Shown here: positions 1 through 8,839 of the stretch, one piece after another
How the letters are laid out: each line of letters begins with the position of its first letter
Numbering within the stretch: position 1 is the first letter of the stretch
DNA from: Microvirga puerhi
Lineage (GTDB): Bacteria; Pseudomonadota; Alphaproteobacteria; Rhizobiales; Beijerinckiaceae
Reading direction: 5' to 3'
Length of the DNA stretch: 64,000 nt
Assembly: GCF_020089865.1 (NCBI RefSeq)
Contig: NZ_JAIRBM010000001.1
Coordinates: 1 to 64,000 of the forward strand
The notes under the pieces: generated by a model
The model's database searches: none
What the model was told of the DNA's origin: nothing
The model's input: only the letters and a program-made list of their open reading frames with translations
Program-made: the position numbers and the translations under genes

Positions 1-127
1 CAAGAAGGGCGGCTCCGGCATGACCCTGATCGAGCTCGCCGACGGCGTCACCCTGGACGAGATCACGGCCAAGACCCAGGCCGCCTTCAAGGTCAACCTC
101 AACAGCAAACAGTCAAACGCTGCTTGA
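1..127 (+). CDS. CoA-transferase subunit B, C-terminal end (partial)
   Basis: This is the last 41 codons of a gene that begins left of the window; the frame opens at base 2 and stops with TGA at 125-127. The peptide reads through GMTLIELADGVTLDEITAKT, which is the typical C-terminal tail of the beta subunit of 3-oxoacid (succinyl-CoA) or 3-oxoadipate CoA-transferases. These heterodimeric enzymes move CoA between succinyl-CoA and a 3-oxoacid in the cytoplasm. The fragment lacks the catalytic glutamate region, so the exact substrate cannot be judged. The gene converges with the iron-transport permease on the other strand. Confidence 0.7.
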   Translation, partial: KKGGSGMTLIELADGVTLDEITAKTQAAFKVNLNSKQSNAA

Positions 128-156
128 CGGGCCGCTTTTGAAATCAGTGCTGATAC

Positions 157-194
157 GTCATTCCGGGGCCGCGAAAGCGGCGCCCCGGAATGGC
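157..194. repeat. GC-rich palindrome between convergent genes
   Basis: CATTCCGGGGC at 159-169 pairs with GCCCCGGAATG at 183-193 around a short GAAA-containing loop. The sequence lies between two convergent genes and could end transcription from both sides, although no T-tract is present. Its ends (GTCATTCCGGG) match the ends of the palindromes near 52964 and 57565, so it belongs to a dispersed repeat family. Confidence 0.6.
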
Positions 195-204
195 GCTATC
201 GGTT

Positions 205-1923
205 CTATGAGCCCGACGGAGACGTGCTTGCTGCCTTCTTCGGTCCTGCCTCGGCGCTTCGCACCAGTTGGATGACCGGCAGGAGGCCGACCAGGACGAT
301 CACGAGCGCGGCAAGCGAGCCGTCCTCGAAGGCGCCCCGCGAAGCGTGTCCGTAGACGAGTGTCGCCAGCGTCTCGGTGTTCAGCGGGCGCAGCAGCAAT
401 GTCGCGGACAGTTCCTTGATGCAATCGACGAAGACCAGAAGCGCGGCGCTCGCGAGAGCCGGGCGCAGCAGGGGAATCTGGATTCGCAGGACGAGTTCCC
501 GTGGTTTCGCACCGAGGATCCGGCCGGCATCCTCGATCCCAGGGGAAACGCGTGCGAGACCCGCCGACAGCGAGCCCGTGGCGATCGGCAGGAAGCGGAC
601 GAGATACGCGATGACGATGCCGCCTGCGGAGCCCATGAGGATCAGCCCGACCCGTTCCCCCGTCAGCATCTGCCACAAGGTCCCAAGGCTCGTGTCGATG
701 GCCACGAGAGGCGTGAGCAGGCCGAGGGCAAGCACGGTCCCCGGAACGGCGTAGCCTATCCCGGCAATCGCGAGTGCGATTTTCGTCAGGTGGAGACGGG
801 CGAGGCGGGAGGCGGTCACGAGCACGATGCCGAAGGCCAGCGTCGCCACGGTTGCCGCGCCCGAAAGGCCGATCGTCGTCAGAAGATGGTTGAGAAAGGC
901 GTCGTCCACCTGCTCCGCGAAGCCGCGCCGCAGGACCTCCCGCGCCAGGAAGCTGATGGGCAGGAGGAACCCCATGAGTACCGGAAGGGCGCAGAACAGG
1001 GTCGCCAGCCAACCTGCTCCGCCGGAGAGCCTCACGGGTTGCGTAACCCGCGGCCGACGCGTGGACAGGGCGTAGCGTCTCTCACGTCGCCCGTAGCGCT
1101 CGATGGCGATCAGGCCGATCACGATCGCCAGCATCACGCAGGCGATCTGCGCCGCGCCGGCGAGGCTGCCGCGATTGAGCCATGTGGTGAAAATCGAGAC
1201 GGTCAGCGTGCGCACGCCGAGATATTCGCTGGCGCCGATGTCGTTCAGAGCTTCGAGCAGGGCGAGCGAGAGACCGACCGCGAGGGCCGGGCGGGCCAAC
1301 GGAATTGCGATGACGCGGAACAATCTGAGGCGGCTCGCTCCGAGCGTACGCGCCACCTCGATCATGCTGGCGCTCTGCGTGAGAAACATCACGCGCGCCG
1401 CGAGATAGACATAAGGATAGAGAACGGCCGACATCACGAAGATGCAGCCATAGACTGAGCGGATTTCCGGAAACCAGTAATCGCCGCGGGAGGTCCAGCC
1501 CATGAGGCTGCGGAGGCCCATCTGGACCGGCCCCGCCGCATCGAAGATTTCGACGTAGATATAGGCCGTGATGTAGGTCGGCACCGCGAGCGGCAGGGGA
1601 AGCATCGCAGCAAGGACGCGGCGTCCTGGGAAGCGATGAGCCGTGACCAGCCACGCGGTGCCGATCCCAACGGTTCCGGCCAGGATCGCGACGCCGGCGA
1701 GCAGCATCCCGGTATCGAGAAGGGCGGCAGGAAGAACGTCGGCCGTCACCTGGGCCCAGAGCGTCGCCTCTCCCTGGGCGGCGATCCGCAGCAACGAGAC
1801 GAGAGGGGCGAGCACCAGCACGGCGATGCTCACCACCACCGCGACGGACCAGAGCGGCGCGCCGTTGAGGGCACGCCGCAGGGTCGTGAGGGGCAGGGGC
1901 TGCGCGGAGGCGATGGTGCTCAT
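205..1923 (-). CDS. fbpB: Ferric-iron ABC transporter permease (FbpB/HitB type)
   Basis: The 572-residue protein is an inner-membrane permease of the FbpB family: two fused permease halves of about six membrane segments each. Each half carries an EAA loop for ATPase contact, visible as EVARTLGASRLRLFRVIAIP (about residues 190-209) and EDAGRILGAKPRELVLRIQI in the second half. The length is normal for the family. It lies downstream of the substrate-binding protein gene and is separated from it by a stem-loop. No fbpC ATPase gene follows, because the next gene is convergent; an ATPase encoded elsewhere must energise import. The function in ferric-iron uptake follows from the family and from the Irr-type box upstream of its partner. 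Confidence 0.88.
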   Translation of the reverse strand: MSTIASAQPLPLTTLRRALNGAPLWSVAVVVSIAVLVLAPLVSLLRIAAQGEATLWAQVTADVLPAALLDTGMLLAGVAILAGTVGIGTAWLVTAHRFPGRRVLAAMLPLPLAVPTYITAYIYVEIFDAAGPVQMGLRSLMGWTSRGDYWFPEIRSVYGCIFVMSAVLYPYVYLAARVMFLTQSASMIEVARTLGASRLRLFRVIAIPLARPALAVGLSLALLEALNDIGASEYLGVRTLTVSIFTTWLNRGSLAGAAQIACVMLAIVIGLIAIERYGRRERRYALSTRRPRVTQPVRLSGGAGWLATLFCALPVLMGFLLPISFLAREVLRRGFAEQVDDAFLNHLLTTIGLSGAATVATLAFGIVLVTASRLARLHLTKIALAIAGIGYAVPGTVLALGLLTPLVAIDTSLGTLWQMLTGERVGLILMGSAGGIVIAYLVRFLPIATGSLSAGLARVSPGIEDAGRILGAKPRELVLRIQIPLLRPALASAALLVFVDCIKELSATLLLRPLNTETLATLVYGHASRGAFEDGSLAALVIVLVGLLPVIQLVRSAEAGPKKAASTSPSGS

Positions 1924-1942
1924 GTCTCTGGCCGAAGGAGGA

Positions 1943-1967
1943 AAGGCCTTCGCTAAGTGAAGGCCTT
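1943..1967 (-). promoter_or_regulatory. Intercistronic stem-loop between fbpA and fbpB
   Basis: AAGGCCTTC at 1943-1951 and GAAGGCCTT at 1959-1967 form a perfect 9-bp stem with a 7-nt loop. On the minus strand it is followed by a C/T-rich tract rather than a T-run. Hairpins in this place commonly protect the 3' end of the binding-protein mRNA or partly stop transcription, giving more binding protein than permease. That role is inferred. Confidence 0.7.
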
Positions 1968-1971
1968 GCCC

Positions 1972-3012
1972 TTAGCGGTCGAACCCAACCTTGTCGACGA
2001 GCGCGCTGGCCTTCGCGCGGTTCTTGGCGATGTCGGCGAGGCTCATTTCCTCGATGCGGAGCGGCCCGAATGACTTCACGAGTGGGTTGATCTCGATGCC
2101 GGCGCGGACAGGATATTCGTAGTTCACGTCAGCGAAGACGTGCTGGGCCGCCGGGGTCGCCATGTATTCCATGAGCTTCTGGGCGTTCTCGCGGTTCGGC
2201 GCGTTCTTCATCATGGCAATGCCGGAGATGTTGACGTGCGTGCCGCCGCCCTTGAAGGTCGGCAGGATCACGTTGATCGCCTCGGCCCACTTCTTCTGGT
2301 CCGGATTGGTGCCGTTGGTCATGAGGCCGACATAGTACGTGTTGCCGAGGCCGATATCGCAGACGCCGGCGAGGATGTCCTTGGCAACATCACGATCGCC
2401 GCCCGAGGGCTTCTTGGCGAGATTGGCCTTCACGCCCTTCAGCCATTCCTCGGTTGCCGCCTCACCGTGCTTGACGATCATCGCCGCCGTCAGGGCGATA
2501 TTGTACTGGTGCTGGAAGGAGCGCGTGCAGATCTTGCCCTTCCATTTGGGGTCGGCGAGATCCTCGTAGGTGATGGCCTTGTCCTTCATCCGATCCTTCG
2601 AGGCATAGACGGAGCGGGCCCGCATCGACAGGGCGAACCAGCGTCCTTCCGGATCACGCAGCTGGGACGGAATGGCGCTGTTCAGCGCCTCCGATTTCAC
2701 GGGCTGCGTGATGCCGAGATCGACCGCCTCCTGGATCCGTCCGATATCGACGGTGATCAGCACGTCCGCCGGGCTGTTCTCGCCCTCGGCCTTGATGCGC
2801 TCGGCGAGGCCCTGCTCGGAGAAGATGGCGTTGACCTTGATGCCGGTCGCCTTGGTGAACTCGTCGAGAGTGGCCGAGTAGAGGCCCGGCTCACGGTTGG
2901 TATAGACGTTCACGACACCCTGGGCCGAGGCCGAGAGGCTCGATCCCGCAAGCGTGCCGAGGGCTACGGCACCAGCCAGAAAACTGCGCGCAAACATCGT
3001 GTTCATCGTCAT
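1972..3012 (-). CDS. fbpA: Ferric-iron ABC transporter substrate-binding protein
   Basis: The protein is a periplasmic iron-binding protein of the FbpA/FutA class (346 residues). I chose the ATG at 3012 because GAGGA precedes it at good spacing and because it starts a clean signal peptide ending near SASAQG; a longer reading frame to 3048 adds a 12-residue tail with no such support. The mature part starts VVNVYTNREPGLYSATLDEF, typical of the family. The paired tyrosines in GNTYYVGLM match the iron-coordinating tyrosines of FbpA proteins. It is first in a two-gene unit with the permease. An Irr-type box lies about 105 bases upstream. Confidence 0.9.
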   Translation of the reverse strand: MTMNTMFARSFLAGAVALGTLAGSSLSASAQGVVNVYTNREPGLYSATLDEFTKATGIKVNAIFSEQGLAERIKAEGENSPADVLITVDIGRIQEAVDLGITQPVKSEALNSAIPSQLRDPEGRWFALSMRARSVYASKDRMKDKAITYEDLADPKWKGKICTRSFQHQYNIALTAAMIVKHGEAATEEWLKGVKANLAKKPSGGDRDVAKDILAGVCDIGLGNTYYVGLMTNGTNPDQKKWAEAINVILPTFKGGGTHVNISGIAMMKNAPNRENAQKLMEYMATPAAQHVFADVNYEYPVRAGIEINPLVKSFGPLRIEEMSLADIAKNRAKASALVDKVGFDR

Positions 3013-3116
3013 GAAATCCTCAACGGCTTGTCGGACGGGACTATGCATCCCGCATTGAGGGCCGAAGAACCATGCGACTACCGATGCGTCAACGAAAATA
3101 TCTGTGATTTCAATGG

Positions 3117-3133
3117 TTTATAGGAGTTCTAAA
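3117..3133. promoter_or_regulatory. Iron control element (Irr/ICE box) upstream of fbpA
   Basis: The site reads TTTATAG-GAG-TTCTAAA. The ICE consensus bound by the rhizobial heme-responsive regulator Irr is TTTAGAA-N3-TTCTAAA, so 12 of 14 defined positions match and the right half is perfect. It sits between the start of the fbpA unit and the end of the next minus-strand gene, so fbpAB is the natural target. It suggests expression when iron or heme is low. Confidence 0.65.
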
Positions 3134-3154
3134 CTGGCGCAGATTATAAGTTTT

Positions 3155-3817
3155 CTAAGCTGAGATCGCCTCTTCTGAGGTGGCCGGGTTCACTGCCCGG
3201 CTGCGGAGCCGCGCGATCTCGCTCTCCATGCGCTCCATATTGGTGAAGAGGCGCTCGGTCGTCAGGCGAAGGAAATAGAAGCCGAATTCCGGGTTCTGGA
3301 AATAGAGCTGACGGACCTGATCATAGGTGATGCTGAGAACGTCGCCGCTCTCCAGACATTCCAGCGTCTGCGTGCGCCTGTTCTCGGGCGACAGGAAGCC
3401 CATTTCGCCCACGACGCGCCCCTGGGGCAGGTCGATTCCGAGTTCCCGCAGCCGGAACCGGCCGGACAGCGTATAGTACATGCAGTTGGCGGCATCGCCC
3501 TTGGCAAACAGGATCTCGCCGGCCTTGACGGAACTCTGGCTCATGAACGGCTTCAGCCAGTCCATGGACAGGTCGCTCTTCGAGGCGACCTTCACCTTCT
3601 GGATCAGCCGGAGCATCTGATAGAGGCGGAAGCCGTTGAGCGGCAGCAGGATCAGGTTGACCGTCATGCTCGGATAGAGATGCATGAGGCTGGCATAGCT
3701 CAGCGAAACGACGTTCGTGGCGATACCGATGCAGCGCAGCGGAATGATCGTGCGCATCGCACTGCCGGTGATGGCCAATGCCGCTCCCAGCCAACCAATG
3801 GCTTCCACCCAGGTCAT
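3155..3817 (-). CDS. Membrane protein with C-terminal cyclic-nucleotide-binding domain
   Basis: The 220-residue protein starts at the ATG at 3817, which has GAGGA before it; the open frame to 3865 has no such site. The first 75 residues contain about three hydrophobic segments (WVEAIGWLGAALAITGSAM, then a second and third helix). Residues 90-200 form a cNMP-binding/CRP-type beta-roll, with KAGEILFAKGDAANCMYYTL and the phosphate-binding-cassette-like stretch GEMGFLSPENRRTQT. No DNA-binding helix-turn-helix follows. It is probably an inner-membrane sensor of a cyclic nucleotide or a related ligand; the effector is unknown. An adenylate cyclase gene lies at 58106-59518, but any link is speculative. 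Confidence 0.75.
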   Translation of the reverse strand: MTWVEAIGWLGAALAITGSAMRTIIPLRCIGIATNVVSLSYASLMHLYPSMTVNLILLPLNGFRLYQMLRLIQKVKVASKSDLSMDWLKPFMSQSSVKAGEILFAKGDAANCMYYTLSGRFRLRELGIDLPQGRVVGEMGFLSPENRRTQTLECLESGDVLSITYDQVRQLYFQNPEFGFYFLRLTTERLFTNMERMESEIARLRSRAVNPATSEEAISA

Positions 3818-4061
3818 GTCATCCTCATCGTTGCTTGCAGGTGACGTATAACATTTCGATGACAATGTCAGGTTGATATGCGTTGTCGCACATTTCGCGA
3901 TGGCCAGGATAGTTTTCCCGCTAACCCCTTAGGTATGGATCATTCGTCCCGAAAGTTTTAATCTTTCCAATATGGATAAAGTCGAGTTTTGTGTTGATAT
4001 TTTATTTCTCGATCCCGCGCATCATCGCGAAGCTTGGCAAGAGTGCGGAGATTGAGACGAG

Positions 4062-4973
4062 ATGAACCTTAGGTTTGTCGAAACCTTCCTCTGGGTCGCC
4101 CGTCTGGGGAGCTTCAGTGCAGCGGCCGATCGGCTCAACACGACCCAAGCCGCCATTTCGAACAGAATTGCCACCCTTGAGCGTGACTTAGGCATCCAGC
4201 TGTTCGAGCGGGAGGTGCGTTGCGTGCGCCTGACCACGCTCGGTCAGCAGATCATCCCAAAGGCCGAGGAGCTGGTTCGTGTTGCGGACGAGTTCCGCGA
4301 TGCGGTCAGCGACCCCGGCAGTTTGCGCGGGACGATCAGGATCGGGACGATCGACTCCATCGTCTATGCCTGGCTGCCGCAACTCATGGAGAAGATCCAC
4401 AAGCGCTATCCAAGCGTCGCCATCGACCTCAACACGGATACGAGTCTGAGTCTCGGGCGGGAGGTCATCGACCGCAAAACCGATCTCGCGCTGATCTTGG
4501 GGCCCGTCACGTCGCCGGGCATCATCAATCTCGACCTCTGCACCTTCGCCTGCTCATGGCTCGCTAGCCCGAGCCTCGGGCTGCCCTCGGGACCGCTCAG
4601 CCTTGCGGAGATCGCTCATCATCCCATTCTGGCCTATTCCCGCGGGAGCATCGCCCACCTTCGCATCCAGCGCCTTCTGGCGGACGAGGGAATCGAGAAT
4701 CCCACCATCTACAACTCCAATTCGCTCGCCACGATCATGCGGCTCGCGAAGGATGGCATCGGTATTACGCCGCTCCCGACCGTCATTGTGCGGGAGCACC
4801 TTGAGGCGGGTACGCTGGTGGCGCTCGATGTCACGCCGGCCTTTCAACCGCTCACCTTCCATGCGGTTTATTCTGACCACCCGGGCAATCTCATCTCCGC
4901 CGTGATCGCACGAATGTCGCAGGAGGTCGCACACGAGTTTTCGCAGGCACAGCTAGATGGAGCGTCGTGGTGA
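4062..4973 (+). CDS. LysR-family transcriptional regulator
   Basis: The 303-residue protein has the standard LysR layout. An N-terminal winged helix-turn-helix (residues about 1-60) includes GSFSAAADRLNTTQAAISNR as the recognition region, and a periplasmic-binding-protein-like effector domain spans about 90-290. The length is normal. It precedes, on the same strand, the hydrolase/RraA/ABC-importer operon with a 138-base gap that contains a dyad suited to a LysR protein. I infer that it controls that operon in response to the imported compound. The ligand cannot be read from sequence. Confidence 0.9.
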   Translation: MNLRFVETFLWVARLGSFSAAADRLNTTQAAISNRIATLERDLGIQLFEREVRCVRLTTLGQQIIPKAEELVRVADEFRDAVSDPGSLRGTIRIGTIDSIVYAWLPQLMEKIHKRYPSVAIDLNTDTSLSLGREVIDRKTDLALILGPVTSPGIINLDLCTFACSWLASPSLGLPSGPLSLAEIAHHPILAYSRGSIAHLRIQRLLADEGIENPTIYNSNSLATIMRLAKDGIGITPLPTVIVREHLEAGTLVALDVTPAFQPLTFHAVYSDHPGNLISAVIARMSQEVAHEFSQAQLDGASW

Positions 4974-5000
4974 GAAGGCGCTAAGCCTTTGAAAGTTTTC

Positions 5001-5030
5001 CTTGTGCAGTGCAGAACAAGCAAAACTTGC
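5001..5030. promoter_or_regulatory. Candidate LysR operator ahead of the amidase/ABC operon
   Basis: CTTGT at 5001-5005 and ACAAG at 5016-5020 form a dyad with a 10-base centre. It overlaps a second dyad, GCAA-AAC-TTGC, at 5020-5030. It lies about 80-110 bases before the first gene of the operon, where LysR activators usually bind. It does not exactly match the T-N11-A rule, so the assignment is tentative. Confidence 0.35.
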
Positions 5031-5111
5031 CCTTCAGGGAAAGTATTTCACGTTTGTCACGATTTGGAGGCCGCGCTCACATTCCAGCCTTAGTTCCAAC
5101 GGAGGCCGGAC

Positions 5112-5918
5112 GTGAAAGTCAGTCTGATCCAAATGAATTCGCAGAACGATAAGGCGGGGAATTTGAAAGCCGCTGCTGCGATGATCGAAAAAGCCGTCAA
5201 GGACGAGGCGCCTGACCTCATCGTCCTGCCGGAATACTACGCCTTCCTCGGCGAGGGGCGCGAGAACATCCATGCCAGCGCCGAGTCGTTCCCGGACGGC
5301 GAGGCCTACCGCCTGATGTCCGACCTTGCCGCCCGTCACAAGGTCACGATCCATGCCGGCAGCGTGGTCGAGCGCCATGGAAACAATCACTACAACACGA
5401 CGGTCGTGTTCGGCCCGACCGGCAAGGAGATTGCGCGCTACCGTAAGATCCACCTCTTCGACGTAGATATCCCGGGCGGCACAAGCTACCGCGAATCCGA
5501 CACGATCAGCCGTGGCGAGGACGTGGTGACCTACAAGGTCGGCGACGTCACCGTGGGCTGCGCCATCTGCTACGACATCCGCTTCCCTGAGCTGTTCCGA
5601 AAGCTGCGCGATGCAGGCTCCGACGTCATCGTCCTTCCGGCCGCCTTCACCCTCATGACCGGAAAAGATCACTGGGAAACGCTCGCCCGGGCTCGTGCCA
5701 TCGAAACGCAGACCTATTTCCTGGCCGTGGGACAGGTGCAGTCGAATTCCGGCGGCAAGAAGTGGTGCTGGGGACACTCCATGGTCATCGATCCGTGGGG
5801 CCATATCGTCGCGCAGTGCACGGACCGGGTCAGCGCGACGGCTGCGCGCCTCGAGCTCGACTATATCGAGCACGTTCGCCGCAACGTGCCGGTTGCGCAG
5901 CATCACGTTCTGTCCTGA
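5112..5918 (+). CDS. Carbon-nitrogen hydrolase (nitrilase superfamily, Nit2-like)
   Basis: The 268-residue cytoplasmic enzyme starts with GTG at 5112. The Glu-Lys-Cys catalytic triad of the superfamily is visible: E41 in VLPEYYAF, K112 in RYRKIHLFDV, and C153 in GCAICYDIRFPEL. The length and the early end are typical of Nit/omega-amidase-like members, which hydrolyse amides or N-carbamyl compounds to acids and ammonia. It is first in an operon with an RraA-like protein and a polyamine-type ABC importer. The likely task is to cut an amide bond in the imported compound or in a breakdown product. The exact substrate is unknown. Confidence 0.85.
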   Translation: MKVSLIQMNSQNDKAGNLKAAAAMIEKAVKDEAPDLIVLPEYYAFLGEGRENIHASAESFPDGEAYRLMSDLAARHKVTIHAGSVVERHGNNHYNTTVVFGPTGKEIARYRKIHLFDVDIPGGTSYRESDTISRGEDVVTYKVGDVTVGCAICYDIRFPELFRKLRDAGSDVIVLPAAFTLMTGKDHWETLARARAIETQTYFLAVGQVQSNSGGKKWCWGHSMVIDPWGHIVAQCTDRVSATAARLELDYIEHVRRNVPVAQHHVLS

Positions 5919-5930
5919 GGAGGCCTTTCG

Positions 5931-6602
5931 ATGTTCATCGTCAATGATATGCCGAAGCAGATCTCCCAGGAACTCGTGACTCTCCTGGAACGGGTCGAGA
6001 CTGCCACCGTCGGCCACTTCCTGCATTCCGGTTTCGTGGATCGCGAGCTGCGCGCCGTACTGCCGGAGAAGCGCGTCGCCGGAACGGCTGTCACCGTTCG
6101 GCTGCCGCATGCCGACAGCACGATCCTCCATTATCTGACCAAGCTCGTGCGGCCGGGGGATATCGTCGTGGTCGATCGCTGCGGCGATACCCGCCATGCC
6201 TGCTGGGGCGGCGTCGTCACGCACGCCATGAAGCTCGGCGGCGTCAAGGCCGGCATCGTTGACGGGCCCGCGACCGATTTCTCTGAGATCCGCAACGTTG
6301 AGATGCCCATGTGGTGCCGCGGTCCGTCGCCGATCACCACCAAGATCCTTGGGCTCGAAGGCGCGATCAACGTGCCGGTGACGGTCGGCGGTCAGGTCGT
6401 TGAGCCGGGCGATGCGATCCTGGCGGACGAGAGCGGCGTCATCGTGCTGCATCCTTCCGAAGCGCGTGCCGTAGCCGAGCGCGCCATTGGCATGCAGGAA
6501 AACGAGATCAAGCTGCTCGAGCGCCTGCGCAAGGGCGAAAAGCTGCCGGACATCTCGGGCGCCACCCGCATCGTTGAAGAAAAGGCCCTTCGCGTCGCCT
6601 GA
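5931..6602 (+). CDS. RraA-family protein (possible 4-hydroxy-4-methyl-2-oxoglutarate aldolase type)
   Basis: The 223-residue protein belongs to the RraA-like/dimethylmenaquinone methyltransferase-like fold. It has the family core VDRCGDTRHACWGGVVTHAM (about residues 83-102) and the metal-site region AGIVDGPATDFSEI. True enzymes of the family are divalent-metal aldolases or decarboxylases acting on oxo-acids; RraA itself regulates RNase E. The operon context with a hydrolase and an importer favours a catabolic enzyme over an RNase E regulator. It begins 12 bases after the hydrolase gene. Its stop codon lies inside a strong stem-loop. Confidence 0.8.
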   Translation: MFIVNDMPKQISQELVTLLERVETATVGHFLHSGFVDRELRAVLPEKRVAGTAVTVRLPHADSTILHYLTKLVRPGDIVVVDRCGDTRHACWGGVVTHAMKLGGVKAGIVDGPATDFSEIRNVEMPMWCRGPSPITTKILGLEGAINVPVTVGGQVVEPGDAILADESGVIVLHPSEARAVAERAIGMQENEIKLLERLRKGEKLPDISGATRIVEEKALRVA

Positions 6603-6611
6603 CGCGAAGGC
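6588..6611 (+). promoter_or_regulatory. Intercistronic stem-loop before the binding-protein gene
   Basis: CCTTCGCGTC at 6588-6597 and GACGCGAAGG at 6602-6611 form a perfect 10-bp stem with a GCCT loop that covers the stop codon of the RraA-like gene. No T-run follows, so it is more likely an mRNA-processing or stability element than a terminator. Confidence 0.65.
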
Positions 6612-6645
6612 ATTGGGAAGTCACGCAACAGAGGGAAAACGAACC

Positions 6646-7686
6646 ATGACAAAAATGCGGACCCTACTCGGTGTCTCGGCCATCGCCTTCGCGGTCTCCA
6701 GCCCAGCCTGCGCGGAGACCGTCACACTGGCGGCCTATAGCGGTATCTTCCAAGATCATTACATGAAGGCCGTCGTCGAGCCCTTCATGAAGGCGCATCC
6801 GGACATCAAGGTCGAGTTCTACGGCATGCCGAACTCGGCGCAGATGCTTGGCACCCTGCGCGCGCAGAAAGCTGCGCCGCAGATTGACGTGGTAATCATG
6901 GACGTCTCGGTCTCGAAGGCTGGAACAGACGAAGGGCTGTTCGACAAGGTCGACGAGAGTGTGTCGCCCAACGTTGCGGATCTCTACCCCGCCGCCAAGG
7001 CACAGGGCGTTAATGGCGTCGCCGTCACGTTCGACAATCTCGTCCTGCTCTACAACAAGGACCAGGTGAAGACCGCGCCGACCTCCTGGAATGCGCTGTG
7101 GGACAAGCAATATGCCGGTAAGGTCGCGATTCCGGCCGTGCCCGACATTCAGGGAACGACGCTGACCATCATCGCCAACAAGATGGCGGGTGGGGACGAC
7201 TACAAGAAGAGCGTCGATGCCGGTATCGCGAAGCTCGCCGAGCTTGCCCCCAACGTTCAGACCTGGGACCCGAAGCCCGATGTCTACGCGCCCATCGCCA
7301 ACGGACAGGCTGCACTCGGCATCGGCTGGAACGCGCGTGCGCAAGTCTATGCGGATACGTCCGGCGGCAAGCTTGGCGTGGTCCTGCCGCAGGAGGGCAG
7401 TGGCTTCCAGATCAACACCATCAATCTCGTGAAGAACGCGCCGAACAGCAAGGCTGCCAAGACCTTCATCGACTATGCGCTGAAGCCCGAGACGCAGGCG
7501 GCCTTTACGGAGGAGATGTTCTACGCGCCCACCAATACCAAGGCGAAGATCTCGCAAGCCGCGCTGGCACGCACGGCCGCCGGTTCGATGGACAAGATGA
7601 TCGACATCGACTGGGTCGCGGTCGCCGGTGTCCGCGATAAGATCACGGAGCAATGGCGCCGGCGCGTCATTCCTCTCAGCCGCTGA
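6646..7686 (+). CDS. ABC transporter substrate-binding protein (polyamine/PotD type)
   Basis: The 346-residue protein starts at the ATG at 6646, which begins a signal peptide ending PACAET; the longer open frame from 6487 overlaps the previous gene and lacks a signal. The mature protein starts TVTLAAYSGIFQDHYMKAVV and keeps the type-II periplasmic-binding-protein pattern of spermidine/putrescine-type receptors. The ligand-pocket residues cannot be assigned reliably, so amines, opines or modified amino acids all remain possible. It supplies the importer encoded by the next three genes. Confidence 0.85.
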   Translation: MTKMRTLLGVSAIAFAVSSPACAETVTLAAYSGIFQDHYMKAVVEPFMKAHPDIKVEFYGMPNSAQMLGTLRAQKAAPQIDVVIMDVSVSKAGTDEGLFDKVDESVSPNVADLYPAAKAQGVNGVAVTFDNLVLLYNKDQVKTAPTSWNALWDKQYAGKVAIPAVPDIQGTTLTIIANKMAGGDDYKKSVDAGIAKLAELAPNVQTWDPKPDVYAPIANGQAALGIGWNARAQVYADTSGGKLGVVLPQEGSGFQINTINLVKNAPNSKAAKTFIDYALKPETQAAFTEEMFYAPTNTKAKISQAALARTAAGSMDKMIDIDWVAVAGVRDKITEQWRRRVIPLSR

Positions 7687-7726
7687 TCTCGCCAGCCGCT
7701 GTCCGACAACGTTGATGGAGCGCGTC

Positions 7727-8839
7727 ATGATGCATCAGAAGATCCTGTCTGGGACCCTGACCGCCTTGACCGACCGCGATGCGCATCTGCGTCTCGACGG
7801 TCTCACGAAGCGCTATGGCGACACCGACGCCGTAGCGGCCTTGAACCTTAATGTCCCCAAAGGCGAACTCGTGGCGCTCCTCGGGCCTTCGGGCTGCGGC
7901 AAGACCACGACCCTGCGCATGATCGCAGGTCTCATCACCCCCAGCGGCGGACGCATCGTCGTTGGGGGAAGCGATATCACCCGGATGCCGGTCTACAAGC
8001 GTGACATGGGTCTGGTCTTTCAGAGCTATGCCCTGTTTCCGCATATGACGGTCGCGAAGAATGTCGCGTTCGGCCTCGAAATGCGGGGTGTGCCGAAGCC
8101 CGAGATCGAGCGTCGGGTGACCGAAGCTCTCGCCATGGTCCGGCTCGAATCCCTCGCGGGGCGCAAGCCCCGCGAGCTGTCCGGCGGTCAGCAGCAGCGT
8201 GTCGCGCTGGCGCGCGCGCTGGTGATCCGGCCCTCGATCCTGCTGCTCGACGAGCCGCTTTCGAATCTCGATGCGAAGCTGCGCGACGAGATGCGCAACG
8301 AGATTCGCGACATCCAGCAGAAGCTCGGGATCACCGCCGTCTTCGTGACGCACGATCAGGTCGAGGCACTCAGCATGTGCGACAAGGTCGTGGTCATGAA
8401 GGGCGGAAAGCTCGAACAGGTGGGCACGCCCGTCGATGTCTACGAGCGTCCGGAAACGCCGTTCGTCGCTTCGTTCGTCGGCCGCACCAACAGGCTTGAA
8501 GGCGCGGCCAGGGGCGACGGTACCGTTTCTGTCGGCGGTGCGACGTTACGGGTTCCTGGCCGCCCGAACGGCCCGGTCGAGATCATGATGCGGCCGCACC
8601 GCGTCCGGCTTGCAGACGTGGATGCAAGTCCGGCAGGAGAGGGGACCAACCGCCTCGATGGCCGTCTGACCCGCGTGACCTTCGTGGGCGATCTTCTGCA
8701 ATATCATGTAGACGTGAACGGCGCGGAACTGATCGTCGAAGCGGCATCCGATCATGGGCGCTTTTTCCGCGCCGTGGGCACGCCGGTGACGCTCAGCTGG
8801 CGCATTGAGGACACCATGGTGTTCAGGAGAGCAGCATGA
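7727..8839 (+). CDS. ABC transporter ATP-binding protein (PotA type)
   Basis: The 370-residue cytoplasmic ATPase powers the importer. I chose the ATG at 7727 because GGAG lies six bases before it. The Walker A motif GPSGCGKT is at 53-60, the signature LSGGQQQRVALARAL at about 154-168, and Walker B ILLLDEPLSNLDA follows. The H-loop is in VFVTHDQ. The last 110 residues form a TOBE regulatory domain (IMMRPHRVRL). The length matches PotA-like proteins. Its stop overlaps the next start by four bases (ATGA), which indicates translational coupling. Confidence 0.92.
   Translation: MMHQKILSGTLTALTDRDAHLRLDGLTKRYGDTDAVAALNLNVPKGELVALLGPSGCGKTTTLRMIAGLITPSGGRIVVGGSDITRMPVYKRDMGLVFQSYALFPHMTVAKNVAFGLEMRGVPKPEIERRVTEALAMVRLESLAGRKPRELSGGQQQRVALARALVIRPSILLLDEPLSNLDAKLRDEMRNEIRDIQQKLGITAVFVTHDQVEALSMCDKVVVMKGGKLEQVGTPVDVYERPETPFVASFVGRTNRLEGAARGDGTVSVGGATLRVPGRPNGPVEIMMRPHRVRLADVDASPAGEGTNRLDGRLTRVTFVGDLLQYHVDVNGAELIVEAASDHGRFFRAVGTPVTLSWRIEDTMVFRRAA

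Noticed and set aside
5034-6452. Long minus-strand open frame opposite the hydrolase and RraA-like genes
   Set aside because: It is antisense to two well-supported genes in a GC-rich genome, has no recognisable domain, and its codon pattern is the mirror of the real genes.
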